Shown here one piece after another: positions 18,130 to 26,280 of a DNA stretch of 64,000 nucleotides. The stretch covers positions 1 through 64,000 of the forward strand of contig NVWM01000002.1 of NCBI GenBank assembly GCA_002733665.1, given 5' to 3'. Position numbers and translations under genes: made by a program. Within the stretch, counting starts at the first letter, position 1. Each line of letters begins with the position of its first letter. Source of the DNA: Lutibacter sp. (GTDB lineage Bacteria; Bacteroidota; Bacteroidia; Flavobacteriales; Flavobacteriaceae). The notes under the pieces were generated by a model that ran no database searches, had not been told where the DNA came from, and saw nothing but the letters and a program-made list of their open reading frames with translations.

Positions 18130-19569
18130 CTAATAATACGTAAAACGTTTTACTTTTGCAATTTGTCTTGCCAATCTTATCACTTGATGACTATAACCAT
18201 ATTCATTATCATACCATATATATAATACTACTGTTTTACCATCTTCAGTAGAAATTGTTGCTTTGCTATCATAAATTGCTGGAGCAGAAGAACCTACAAT
18301 ATCTGAAGATACTAACTCGTTATCCAAAGAATATTTAATTTGCTCTACTAGACTTCCTTCTAAAGCGTATTCTTTCATTACTGTATTCATCGCTTCAACA
18401 CTAGCAGGTTTTTCTAATTGCAAATTTAAAATTGCCAACGAACCATTTGGTACTGGAACTCTAATTGCATTAGACGTTAATTTACCTTCAAGAGATGGTA
18501 ATGCTTTAGAAACTGCTTTTCCTGCACCTGTTTCTGTAATCACCATATTTAATGCTGCTGCTCTACCTCTACGGTATTTACTATGCATATTGTCAACTAA
18601 ATTTTGATCATTGGTATATGCGTGAATTGTCTCTAAATGTCCGTTTATAACTCCAAATTTATCTTCAACTACTTTTAGAATAGGTGTAATGGCATTAGTT
18701 GTACATGATGCCGCTGAAAATATATGGATATCATCTGCTGTATGTTCAAGGTTATTAACTCCATAAACAATATTTGGAATTCCTTTTCCAGGAGCAGTTA
18801 ACAACACTTTATCAGCACCTTTAGCACTTAAATGACGACTCAGAGCTTCTTTATCTCTAAATGCTCCTGTATTGTCTATCACCAAGGCGTTATTAATTCC
18901 GTACTTAGTATAATCGATATCTTCTGGCGCATTCGCAGAAATAATATGAACTGTTGTTCCATTAATAATTAATGCATTGTTATCAGCATCAACGCTTACA
19001 GTTCCAGCAAAATCACCATGAACAGAATCACTTCTTAATAATGAGGCTCTTTTTTCTAATACTGTTTCATCAATTTTCCCTCTAGTAACAATCGCTCTTA
19101 ATCTCATTTGTTGACCTTTTCCAGTCTTGGTCATCAATTCTCTAGCAACCAATCTTCCAATTCTACCAAAACCATAAAGAACCACATCTTTGGGTTTTAT
19201 CGCCTCCGTTTTACCAGCATCTTTCAATTTATCACTTAAAAACATAGAAATATTGTCAGAACTATCAATTTGATATTCATAAACCAATTTTCCAATATCT
19301 AATTTAGAAGGAGGTAAATTAAGTTGCTTTATAGCTCTTGCAATCTCAACTGCATCAAAAATTGAAATAGATTTCCCAACAAATTCTGTAGCATACTCCA
19401 ATAAGTTTAAAATTTCACTAACATTTCTATCAATTAATTGATTTCTAAATAAAATCAATTCAACAGTATCATCATACCATAAATCGCTTATAAGTTTGAT
19501 GAACTCAACAGATGCTCTTCGTCTATCTGTTTGAAAAGTTAATTCTTGTTCGTAGATATTTTCAGCCAT
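18130..19569 (-). CDS. gap: Glyceraldehyde-3-phosphate dehydrogenase, long form
   Basis: GAPDH oxidises glyceraldehyde-3-phosphate to 1,3-bisphosphoglycerate or runs in reverse in gluconeogenesis. The catalytic part has the Rossmann start VLYGFGRIGRLV (near residue 130), the active cysteine in FSAASCTTNAITP, HAYTNDQNLVDN, RRGRAAALNMVITETGAGKAV and the C-terminal WYDNEYGYSHQV. The protein is 479 residues, about 130-140 more than the classical enzyme. The extra sequence is N-terminal, helical, and unlike any domain I recognise. This long form is regular in Flavobacteriia, often beside a standard copy. The promoter box at 19600-19607 is overlapped upstream by an 18-base palindrome, a likely operator. 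Confidence 0.93.
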   Translation of the reverse strand: MAENIYEQELTFQTDRRRASVEFIKLISDLWYDDTVELILFRNQLIDRNVSEILNLLEYATEFVGKSISIFDAVEIARAIKQLNLPPSKLDIGKLVYEYQIDSSDNISMFLSDKLKDAGKTEAIKPKDVVLYGFGRIGRLVARELMTKTGKGQQMRLRAIVTRGKIDETVLEKRASLLRSDSVHGDFAGTVSVDADNNALIINGTTVHIISANAPEDIDYTKYGINNALVIDNTGAFRDKEALSRHLSAKGADKVLLTAPGKGIPNIVYGVNNLEHTADDIHIFSAASCTTNAITPILKVVEDKFGVINGHLETIHAYTNDQNLVDNMHSKYRRGRAAALNMVITETGAGKAVSKALPSLEGKLTSNAIRVPVPNGSLAILNLQLEKPASVEAMNTVMKEYALEGSLVEQIKYSLDNELVSSDIVGSSAPAIYDSKATISTEDGKTVVLYIWYDNEYGYSHQVIRLARQIAKVKRFTYY

Positions 19570-19599
19570 TATACTATAAATTTAGTTTATAATTTTTTG

Positions 19600-19607
19600 C
19601 AAATGTA
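19600..19607 (-). promoter_or_regulatory. -7 promoter box of gap
   Basis: The minus strand reads TACATTTG (TAnnTTTG), 30 bases before the ATG at 19569. Confidence 0.65.
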
Positions 19608-19610
19608 TAA

Positions 19611-19628
19611 AACTATAACGTTATAGTT
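19611..19628. promoter_or_regulatory. 18-base perfect palindrome at the gap promoter (candidate operator)
   Basis: AACTATAACGTTATAGTT is exactly self-complementary and lies 3 bases upstream of the -7 box, in the interval between the -7 and -33 elements. A dimeric regulator bound here would block RNA polymerase. The regulator is not identifiable. Confidence 0.55.
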
Positions 19629-19642
19629 AGCACTATTTTAAA

Positions 19643-19678
19643 CAAAAAAAATCCGTCCGCCTAAGGCGTGACGGATTT
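19643..19678 (-). terminator. Terminator of the DegP-type protease gene
   Basis: AAATCCGTC pairs with GACGGATTT, with an inner GCC/GGC stem around TAAG. The minus-strand transcript ends in eight T. It lies 20 bases after the stop at 19698. Confidence 0.85.
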
Positions 19679-19697
19679 AAAATATACTATTAATTGA

Positions 19698-21104
19698 TTA
19701 TTTATAATTATAACGTTCTCTTACACCATCTTCGTTCAATATCTCTAATTGTAATCGACTATTTTTGCTTAGCGAAGTCATAATATAATTAACATCATTT
19801 ACATTATTAATTTTCTGACCGTTTATACTCAAAACTACTTGACCTCTTTTTAAACCAAACTCTACTAATCTTTTATTATTTACATTACTGATTTTTACAC
19901 CTTGTTTTAGATTGTATTTTTTTAATTCTGATGGTTTTAAATCTTCAAGATTCAATCCCAATTGATTTACAGTTGTCGTTACATTCTTATACAATTTTAC
20001 AGGAATCACTTTTTCGTTTCCATTTCTTACAATAGTAAAATCGACAACATCTTCTGGTCGTTTGGTACTTAAAAATCCGTTTAAATCAGCAAAAGTTGAA
20101 ATCTTCACATTATTCGCTTTTATAATAATATCATTTTCTTTAACTCCTGCTTTTGAAGCACCACTTTCAGCCAAAACATTGGTAATAATAACACCTTCAG
20201 TCTTTGAAACATTAAAATCTTTATAATTTGCACCATTTAACTCTTTATAATTTATACCTATAAATGCTCGCTGTACATTACCGTACTCCATAATATCTTC
20301 AATCACTTTTTTAGCAATATTGGAAGGTACAGCAAACGAATATCCTATATAAGAACCTGTAGTAGAAGTAATCATCGTATTAATCCCGATCAATTCTCCA
20401 TGCGTATTCACCAATGCTCCTCCACTATTTCCTGGATTCACAACAGCATCTGTTTGAAGATATGATTCAATTTTATTGTTTTTATTTGCTAAATCTCTTC
20501 CTTTGGCACTTATAATTCCTGCCGTAACAGTTGATGTCAAGTTAAATGGATTCCCAACTGCAAGGACCCATTCTCCAACTTTCACATTGTCAGAATCTCC
20601 AAAAGTAACATAAGGCAAATCTGTAGCATCCACCTTTACCAAAGCAATATCACTTGAAGCATCTGTTCCAATCAATTCTGCTGTATAGGTTTTTTTATCA
20701 TTCAATACTATTTCGATTTCATTCGCACCATTTATTACATGATTATTAGTAATTATATAACCATCTGAAGATACTATAACACCACTTCCAGATCCAATTT
20801 GAACTCGAGGCTGTCCTTGACTTCTACCATAAAACATATCTTGCATTGTCACTTGTGGTGTGTAAATAGATCTATTTTTTACATGCACTACAGCATCTAA
20901 TGTTTTTGATGAAGCTTCAGTGAAATCAGTTAATTCTGCAACGTAATTTGAAGAGTCTACAAAGTTCGCTTGAACATCTTCCAATTCATTTTCCTGCGGA
21001 TGTTCATATACAACTTGAGGTTTTTCTAGAAATAATTTATATGCACCAAGTGTCAATACACCTCCAAGTGCCGAAACGAATACTAAATTTAAAATTTTCT
21101 TCAT
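19698..21104 (-). CDS. DegP/DegQ family periplasmic serine protease
   Basis: A trypsin-like quality-control protease and chaperone of the cell envelope. The 468 residues begin with a membrane signal or anchor (MKKILNLVFVSALGGVLTLGAYKLF). The catalytic triad shows as NNHVI (His), SSDIALVKV (Asp) and NPGNSGGALVN (Ser). Two PDZ domains follow, the first around residues 290-370 (RAFIGINYKELNG...GVKENDIIIKAN) and a weaker second one at about 385-465 (LGLNLEDL...GQVVLSINGQKIN). It is divergent from dapF across a 200-base spacer that holds a TGTCA-TTTG-TGACA palindrome. Confidence 0.92.
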   Translation of the reverse strand: MKKILNLVFVSALGGVLTLGAYKLFLEKPQVVYEHPQENELEDVQANFVDSSNYVAELTDFTEASSKTLDAVVHVKNRSIYTPQVTMQDMFYGRSQGQPRVQIGSGSGVIVSSDGYIITNNHVINGANEIEIVLNDKKTYTAELIGTDASSDIALVKVDATDLPYVTFGDSDNVKVGEWVLAVGNPFNLTSTVTAGIISAKGRDLANKNNKIESYLQTDAVVNPGNSGGALVNTHGELIGINTMITSTTGSYIGYSFAVPSNIAKKVIEDIMEYGNVQRAFIGINYKELNGANYKDFNVSKTEGVIITNVLAESGASKAGVKENDIIIKANNVKISTFADLNGFLSTKRPEDVVDFTIVRNGNEKVIPVKLYKNVTTTVNQLGLNLEDLKPSELKKYNLKQGVKISNVNNKRLVEFGLKRGQVVLSINGQKINNVNDVNYIMTSLSKNSRLQLEILNEDGVRERYNYK

Positions 21105-21232
21105 GATAATTATTGCTTTTGATTATTAATAGAACACTCAAAACTACTAGTTTATTGTAGCCTTAAAAACAGATTAACGGAACTTTAACACACTTAAATA
21201 TAAGTTTTGAGTTATGAGTTATGAATGGTATT

Positions 21233-21279
21233 TTTGTGACAATGAAACGAGCATGTTAAAATCTCTGTCATTTGTGACA
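21233..21279. promoter_or_regulatory. Palindrome and direct repeats between degP-type gene and dapF
   Basis: TGTCATTTGTGACA at 21266-21279 is an inverted repeat of TGTCA half-sites. The word TTTGTGACA occurs at 21233-21241 and again at 21271-21279. The palindrome ends 25 bases before dapF and lies about 160 bases from the protease start, so it could regulate either gene. Confidence 0.4.
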
Positions 21280-21304
21280 TTTAAACATCAGTAGTTAAAA
21301 ACAC

Positions 21305-22084
21305 ATGAAAATTAACTTCAATAAATATCAAGGAACAGGAAACGATTTTGTCATAATAGACAATAGAGAAAATCATTTTCCTAAAAAAGATATCAACTTA
21401 ATTAATAAGTTATGTGATAGACGCTTTGGAATTGGTGCTGACGGACTGATATTATTAGAAGACTCTGACTCCTCAGATTTTAAAATGATTTATTTTAATG
21501 CTGATGGAAACGAAAGCACGATGTGTGGAAACGGCGGAAGGTGTATCGTAGCATTTGCAAAAAAGCTAGGAATTTTTTCTGATAACACAACATTTACTGC
21601 TATTGACGGAACTCATTATGCAACGATAAAAGATTCTCGCGTAAGTCTTCAAATGATTGATGTAGACACCATTACAAACAATAAAACACATCTATTTTTA
21701 AACACAGGATCTCCACATCATATTGAATTTGTTGATGTCGTTTCAAAAATAGATGTAAAAACAAAAGGAAGGAGCATTAGAAAAGGCGCTCCTTATTTTG
21801 AGGAAGGCACAAATGTAAATTTTGTAGAACAAGTTGATGACAACACTTTTAAAGTAAGAACATACGAACGAGGTGTTGAAGACGAAACGCTTAGTTGCGG
21901 AACAGGGGTCACAGCAGTTGCTATTGCAGCGAATGTCGCCAAAAAATCATCAGAAAATAACATATCTCTTGAAACACTTGGCGGAAAATTATCTGTTAGT
22001 TTTACTAAAGAAAATGGTGTTTTTAAAGAGGTGTTTTTGATTGGAGAAGCAACTTTTGTATTTGACGGAATATTTACCATATGA
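21305..22084 (+). CDS. dapF: Diaminopimelate epimerase
   Basis: DapF converts LL- to meso-diaminopimelate, the form used for peptidoglycan and lysine. The 259 residues contain both catalytic cysteines in their motifs, MCGNGGRC and LSCGTGVTA, and the N-terminal KYQGTGNDFVIIDN signature. The end overlaps the start of the GNAT gene by 4 bases (ATGA). The next gene, mltG, overlaps in turn, giving a coupled three-gene operon concerned with cell-wall building. Confidence 0.95.
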   Translation: MKINFNKYQGTGNDFVIIDNRENHFPKKDINLINKLCDRRFGIGADGLILLEDSDSSDFKMIYFNADGNESTMCGNGGRCIVAFAKKLGIFSDNTTFTAIDGTHYATIKDSRVSLQMIDVDTITNNKTHLFLNTGSPHHIEFVDVVSKIDVKTKGRSIRKGAPYFEEGTNVNFVEQVDDNTFKVRTYERGVEDETLSCGTGVTAVAIAANVAKKSSENNISLETLGGKLSVSFTKENGVFKEVFLIGEATFVFDGIFTI

Positions 22085-22605
22085 TAACTCTTAAAGGAAA
22101 ACATATCACTTTACGAGCTTTAGAGCCAACAGATTTGGAGTTTTTATTTCAAACAGAAAATAATGAATCTTTTTGGGAAGTGAGCAATACACAAAAACCA
22201 TTTTCAAAATATATCTTAACTCAATATTTAGAAAACGCACAGCAAGATATCTACGAAGCAAAACAACTTCGACTGATGATTGCAGAAAATAATTCAAACA
22301 ATTCTGTAGGGATGATTGACGTATTTGATTTTGAGCCAAAACATAAGCGTGCTGGAATTGGAATACTCATCAGTCAAGAATTTGAACGAAAAGGGTATGC
22401 TTCTGAAGCCCTAGTATTACTACTAAACTATGTTTTTACACATTTAGACTTACATCAAGTGTTTGCAAATATTACTGATGACAATCTAAAAAGTATTTCG
22501 CTATTTGAAAAACAAGGATTTAAAAAAGTCGGAGTTAAAAAAGATTGGATTTATAGTAATAAAACATTTAAAAACGAACTCTTATATCAATTGATACATG
22601 ACTAA
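22081..22605 (+). CDS. GNAT N-acetyltransferase, RimJ/RimL type
   Basis: 174 residues with the RimL-like start ITLKGKHITLRALEPTDLEFLFQTENNESFW and the acetyl-CoA loop region GILISQEFERKGYASEALVLLLNYVF. The end ISLFEKQGFKKVGVKKDWIY is the usual beta-6 to beta-7 part. The substrate is unknown: ribosomal protein N-terminus, small molecule or peptide are all possible. It is translationally coupled to dapF (ATGA overlap) and overlaps mltG by 8 bases. Confidence 0.88.
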   Translation: MITLKGKHITLRALEPTDLEFLFQTENNESFWEVSNTQKPFSKYILTQYLENAQQDIYEAKQLRLMIAENNSNNSVGMIDVFDFEPKHKRAGIGILISQEFERKGYASEALVLLLNYVFTHLDLHQVFANITDDNLKSISLFEKQGFKKVGVKKDWIYSNKTFKNELLYQLIHD

Positions 22606-23632
22606 AAAAAAAATCATTTTAGCAATAATCACTCTTTCATTTATTATTGGAGGAAGTGTCGCTTATAGCTTTTACTCTAAAATTTACAAGTCAAATCTTT
22701 CTGAAGATACAACACTCTATATTTCTTCAAAATCAAACTTTGAAACAGTATTTGAAAATGTTTCTCCGTTTTTAAAAAATCCGAGTTCGTTTAAATGGGT
22801 TTCGCAAAAGAAAAACTATCCAAATGTTATCAAAGCAGGAAAATATGATTTAAAAAAGGGAATTAGTAACAATGATTTGGTAAACTTATTACGAAGTGGT
22901 AATCAAACTGCTGTTAAATTGTCGTTTAACAATCAAGAAACTCTTGAAAAGTTGGCTGGACGAATTGCTGAACAAATTGAACCTGATTCAATTACTATTT
23001 TAAATACACTTAAAGACGAATTGTTTTTGAAAAAGAACAATTTCACTTCTGAAACAGCTCTTGGAATGTACATTCCAAACAGCTATCAAGTGTATTGGAA
23101 TACTTCCGCAGAAAAGTTTAGAAATAAAATGCTGAATGAATATAAAAAGTTCTGGACATCCGCAAAGAAAGAAAAAGCAAAAGAGCAAAATTTAACTATT
23201 AATGAGGTGATTACTTTAGCATCAATCGTACAAAAAGAGACAGCAAGTGTAAGTGAACGCCCTAAAGTTGCTGGATTATATTTAAATCGCTTGCGAGATA
23301 GGTGGCCTTTACAAGCAGATCCTACAATTATATTTGCTTTAAAACAAAAACTAGGTCAAAATACTGTTATCAAGCGTGTGCTATTAAAAGATCTTGAAAT
23401 CAATTCTAAATATAATACGTATAAAAATACAGGCTTACCTCCAGGACCTATTTCAATGCCAGATGTTTCTTCTATTAATGCTGTTTTAAATCCACAAAAT
23501 CACGATTACTTCTATATGTGTGCTGATGTAAACAACTTTGGAAAACACGCCTTTGCAAAGACTTTATCACAACACAACCGAAATGCAATAAAATATCAAC
23601 GTTGGATAAGTCTTCAAGGTGTAAAAAGATAA
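22598..23632 (+). CDS. mltG: Endolytic murein transglycosylase MltG
   Basis: MltG cuts nascent glycan strands in the inner-membrane-proximal periplasm and so helps set strand length. The protein is 344 residues, with a single N-terminal membrane anchor (KKKIILAIITLSFIIGGSVAYSF), a LysM-like N-terminal subdomain and the YceG core. The catalytic Glu is in ITLASIVQKETAS, followed by PKVAGLYLNRL, LQADPTIIFAL and YNTYKNTGLPPGPISMP. It is the last gene of the dapF operon. Confidence 0.94.
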   Translation: MTKKKIILAIITLSFIIGGSVAYSFYSKIYKSNLSEDTTLYISSKSNFETVFENVSPFLKNPSSFKWVSQKKNYPNVIKAGKYDLKKGISNNDLVNLLRSGNQTAVKLSFNNQETLEKLAGRIAEQIEPDSITILNTLKDELFLKKNNFTSETALGMYIPNSYQVYWNTSAEKFRNKMLNEYKKFWTSAKKEKAKEQNLTINEVITLASIVQKETASVSERPKVAGLYLNRLRDRWPLQADPTIIFALKQKLGQNTVIKRVLLKDLEINSKYNTYKNTGLPPGPISMPDVSSINAVLNPQNHDYFYMCADVNNFGKHAFAKTLSQHNRNAIKYQRWISLQGVKR

Positions 23633-23785
23633 TATTAAAACTTTAATACTTTTATTAAGTTATTGATTTTTAGATTTTTAGATTTCACAAGTACTCTTTT
23701 AACAGTTTGTTTATAAAAACACACCATTCATTAATTTTTTCCTTACCATCGTCTATTTGTTAACTTTTACACGCTACAACTATAC

Positions 23786-23793
23786 TATATTTG
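23786..23793 (+). promoter_or_regulatory. -7 promoter box
   Basis: TATATTTG (TAnnTTTG), 73 bases before the ATG at 23867. The leader it would create holds a hairpin (AATCAAATCA at 23812-23821 with TGATTTGATT at 23837-23846). Confidence 0.5.
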
Positions 23794-23866
23794 TTTTGAA
23801 TTTGTTCCCACAATCAAATCAGTAATCAATTTTTTATGATTTGATTTTTTTAAAGTAAACATTAAA

Positions 23867-24154
23867 ATGACGAAAACAATCTTTACATCAATTCTATTAT
23901 TCTTATTTGTATCTGTATCAACTTTTGCAAGCAATAAACCATACGATAGTAATTGTATGGAATCAACTAAGACTAATTCAAAAGAAATTTCTGCTATTAA
24001 GATAGACGAAGTAAAATACAATACAAATACAGTAAGTCTTTTAATGAAATATGAGATAAAAAGACATTCTTCGAGAAAATCAAGAATGGATAACGTTCAT
24101 AATTACTTAAAAAATCCAGAAGAATTAGATAGGTCATCAAATTTATTGTGTTAA
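23867..24154 (+). CDS. Small secreted protein of unknown function
   Basis: 95 residues with a clear signal peptide (TKTIFTSILLFLFVSVSTFA) and a short mature part. The mature start SNKPYDSNCMEST resembles that of the next gene (KNKRVYDKNCVRPT): the shared NK(x)YD(x)NC(xx)T suggests the two are related, with this one lacking the C-terminal enzyme-like domain. The C-terminal part is basic (YEIKRHSSRKSRM). It may be a remnant of a longer gene or a short companion. The leader hairpin may affect expression. Confidence 0.6.
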   Translation: MTKTIFTSILLFLFVSVSTFASNKPYDSNCMESTKTNSKEISAIKIDEVKYNTNTVSLLMKYEIKRHSSRKSRMDNVHNYLKNPEELDRSSNLLC

Positions 24155-24358
24155 AAACAACTTTTTAACCTTCCAATTTTCTATAAAAACATTCTCCACT
24201 CAACATTTTCTTATTGATCAACATGAAAATTACGAAAACTAAATTACTCTAACTTTCGTAAAATACTGTTAATAAGCGTGTTAATAAGTAAAATTCTTAA
24301 TCACATTTTTTTATAAAAAAAACTTTTAAATTTACATTGTTATTTAGTAATTTAATAT

Positions 24359-24366
24359 TACTTTTG
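24359..24366 (+). promoter_or_regulatory. -7 promoter box with upstream TTG
   Basis: TACTTTTG matches TAnnTTTG. A TTG at 24337-24339 lies 19 bases upstream, the usual -33 spacing in Bacteroidota. The ATG is at 24413. Confidence 0.6.
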
Positions 24367-24412
24367 CGCCCTTAAATATAGAAGTAATTGTTTAAAGAGT
24401 AAAATCTTAGCT

Positions 24413-25045
24413 ATGAAAAAAATATTTTTAATAATTAGTTTGCTTATCATTATTATATTGAGCTCTGCATTTTCAAAAATTGAAAAGAATAAAAGAGTTT
24501 ATGATAAAAATTGTGTACGACCTACACAAATAGCAACGGTTCTTACTTTAGAAGAAAGTAAGAATAGTATCAACACAATACAAGTTCCATTTACTGGAAA
24601 ATCATTTGTAGGGTTTAGAGGAGCTTTAGGCTTTAAAGAATCTCAAAACAGATATAACATAGTAAATAAACTTGGCTATTTAGGAAAGTATCAATTTGGA
24701 AAATCTACCTTAAAAAGGTTGAAAATCTATAATACAAATAAGTTCTTAAATGATTCTGAACAACAAGAAAAAGCTTTTGCTGCTTTATGTTCTTTAAATA
24801 AATATATTTTAAGAAAAGACATCAGAAGAAGTGTAGGAAGAAAAATAAATGGTGTTAGAATTACTGAATCTGGAATTCTTGCAGCAGCACACCTTGGAGG
24901 TGCGGGAAGTGTAAAAAAGTATTTACGAAGTCACGGAAACGAAAACTTCAGCGATGCTTTTGGAAGTTCTATACAATATTATATGAAAAAATTTTCAGGA
25001 TTTGATGTTTCTTCAATTGAAGCAAACAGAAATCCTATAATTTGA
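24413..25045 (+). CDS. Exported lysozyme/transglycosylase-like protein
   Basis: 210 residues with a hydrophobic N-terminal signal (KKIFLIISLLIIIILSSAFS). The C-terminal 150 residues look like a lysozyme-fold glycan-cutting domain: FRGALGFKESQNRYNIVN places a candidate catalytic Glu, GYLGKYQFGKSTLK matches the usual GxxQF region, and SGILAAAHLGGAGSVKKYL is the conserved later helix. I have seen this type across Flavobacteriaceae without firm naming. Peptidoglycan cleavage in the periplasm or outside the cell is inferred. The mature N-terminus shares NK(x)YD(x)NC with the preceding small secreted protein. Confidence 0.65.
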   Translation: MKKIFLIISLLIIIILSSAFSKIEKNKRVYDKNCVRPTQIATVLTLEESKNSINTIQVPFTGKSFVGFRGALGFKESQNRYNIVNKLGYLGKYQFGKSTLKRLKIYNTNKFLNDSEQQEKAFAALCSLNKYILRKDIRRSVGRKINGVRITESGILAAAHLGGAGSVKKYLRSHGNENFSDAFGSSIQYYMKKFSGFDVSSIEANRNPII

Positions 25046-25064
25046 ATTGGTTAATTATTTGGTT

Positions 25065-25099
25065 AAAAAGGCTCAAGACATTTGTCTTGAGCCTTTTTT
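25065..25099. terminator. Bidirectional terminator
   Basis: AAAAAGGCTCAAGACA pairs with TGTCTTGAGCCTTTTT around a very short loop, followed by a T run. It separates the convergent 24413-25045 and 25100-25813 genes. Confidence 0.9.
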
Positions 25100-25813
25100 T
25101 TATACCTTATGAATAATAAATATCGTTGGTCTTTTTTGTAAATCTAGATGTTCTTTCTTCCACTTTTCAACAGACAAGGTTTTAATATATTCGGTCGGAA
25201 GTGTTATATCACAAGCGATTGACAAATATGTGCTTGGTGTTAATGTCGCTTTTAAATCAACAAACATTTTCTCATTTCTATAAGGAGTTTCAATAAATAT
25301 TTGTGATTGATTTTTATCTAACGACAATCTTTCTAACTGTTTAATAACCTTTTTTCTATCAGCACGATCTATTGGTAAATAACCATTAAAAGCAAAATTT
25401 TGCCCATTCATTCCAGACGCCATCATAGCCAATAAAATTGAAGAAGGTCCAACCAAAGGCACAACCTGAATGTTTTTTTCATGAGCCAACTTAACAACTT
25501 CTGCTCCAGGATCTGCTATTGCAGGAACTCCAGCTTCTGACAATAAACCTATCGAAATTCCTTGATCACAAACATCTAAATACTTAGTCACCTCCAAAGC
25601 ATCAGCATATTTATCAATAGATTTTAATTCTAGTGAAGGTTGTGATTTATTAGGAGTAATACGCTTTATAAAGCGTCTTGCTGTTTTTTGGTTTTCAACT
25701 ATAAAATGGTTTAAAGACTCTACAACTTTTTTAACAGAAAGAGGCAAAACCTCTAAAGGCTCATTATCACCCAAAGTAGTTGGAATTAAATATAATTTTC
25801 CTTTTTGAATCAT
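25100..25813 (-). CDS. SAM-dependent methyltransferase, RsmI-like (tetrapyrrole methylase family)
   Basis: 237 residues of the tetrapyrrole-methylase fold. Features include the N-terminal GKLYLIPTTLGD (the PT.LGN-like loop), SEAGVPAIADPGAEVV (the conserved GxPxxxDPG loop) and VPLVGPSSILLAMMASGMNGQNFAFNGYLP. RsmI 2'-O-methylates C1402 of 16S rRNA. This shorter protein is the RsmI-like form frequent in Bacteroidota, so it may be a paralogue with another target. It lies 3 bases downstream of the phosphatase gene and is likely part of a dnaA-phosphatase-rsmI-like operon. Confidence 0.82.
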   Translation of the reverse strand: MIQKGKLYLIPTTLGDNEPLEVLPLSVKKVVESLNHFIVENQKTARRFIKRITPNKSQPSLELKSIDKYADALEVTKYLDVCDQGISIGLLSEAGVPAIADPGAEVVKLAHEKNIQVVPLVGPSSILLAMMASGMNGQNFAFNGYLPIDRADRKKVIKQLERLSLDKNQSQIFIETPYRNEKMFVDLKATLTPSTYLSIACDITLPTEYIKTLSVEKWKKEHLDLQKRPTIFIIHKV

Positions 25814-25816
25814 TGT

Positions 25817-26269
25817 TTAGTTCAATTTTTTAGCAATTATCTCACAGGCTTGCTCTAACATCACATAAACAGTTGTAAAACCAAGTTTCCCACCTGTATA
25901 TGGGTCTGGAACATCTAAATTTTCATCAGGAAAAACTTCGTTTAGAATCAGCCTGACTTTTTGTTTATCGCTCTCATTTCTTGCTAATTTTAATATATTA
26001 TTATGATTAGAATTATCCATCGCATAAATAATATCAAAATTATCAAAATCATCGGCAGAAAACTGTCGTGCACGTTGATCTGTAATATCTAAATTGTATT
26101 CTTTTGCTATTGCAATTGAGCGCTTATCTGGCAAACCACCAACATGGTAGTTTCCTGTACCTGCAGAATCTACTTTAACATTTTTTAAAAAAGTCTTAGA
26201 TTTCAAAATACCTTCTGCTAATGGCGAACGGCAAATGTTACCAAGACAAACCATCAATATTCTAGTCAT
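25817..26269 (-). CDS. Low-molecular-weight protein tyrosine phosphatase
   Basis: 150 residues with the P-loop VCLGNICRSPLAEG (CX5R, nucleophile Cys8 and Arg14) and the general-acid loop VPDPYTGG. Full length for the family. In bacteria such enzymes often reverse tyrosine-kinase control of polysaccharide export. The nearest polysaccharide genes in this window are 13 kb away, so the partner is open. It is placed 11 bases after dnaA. Confidence 0.92.
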   Translation of the reverse strand: MTRILMVCLGNICRSPLAEGILKSKTFLKNVKVDSAGTGNYHVGGLPDKRSIAIAKEYNLDITDQRARQFSADDFDNFDIIYAMDNSNHNNILKLARNESDKQKVRLILNEVFPDENLDVPDPYTGGKLGFTTVYVMLEQACEIIAKKLN

Positions 26270-26280
26270 TATTTGAGCGT

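Noticed and set aside
22106-22339. Minus-strand frame inside the GNAT gene
   Set aside because: Antisense shadow; the plus-strand frame has a clear GNAT fold and overlapping operon neighbours.
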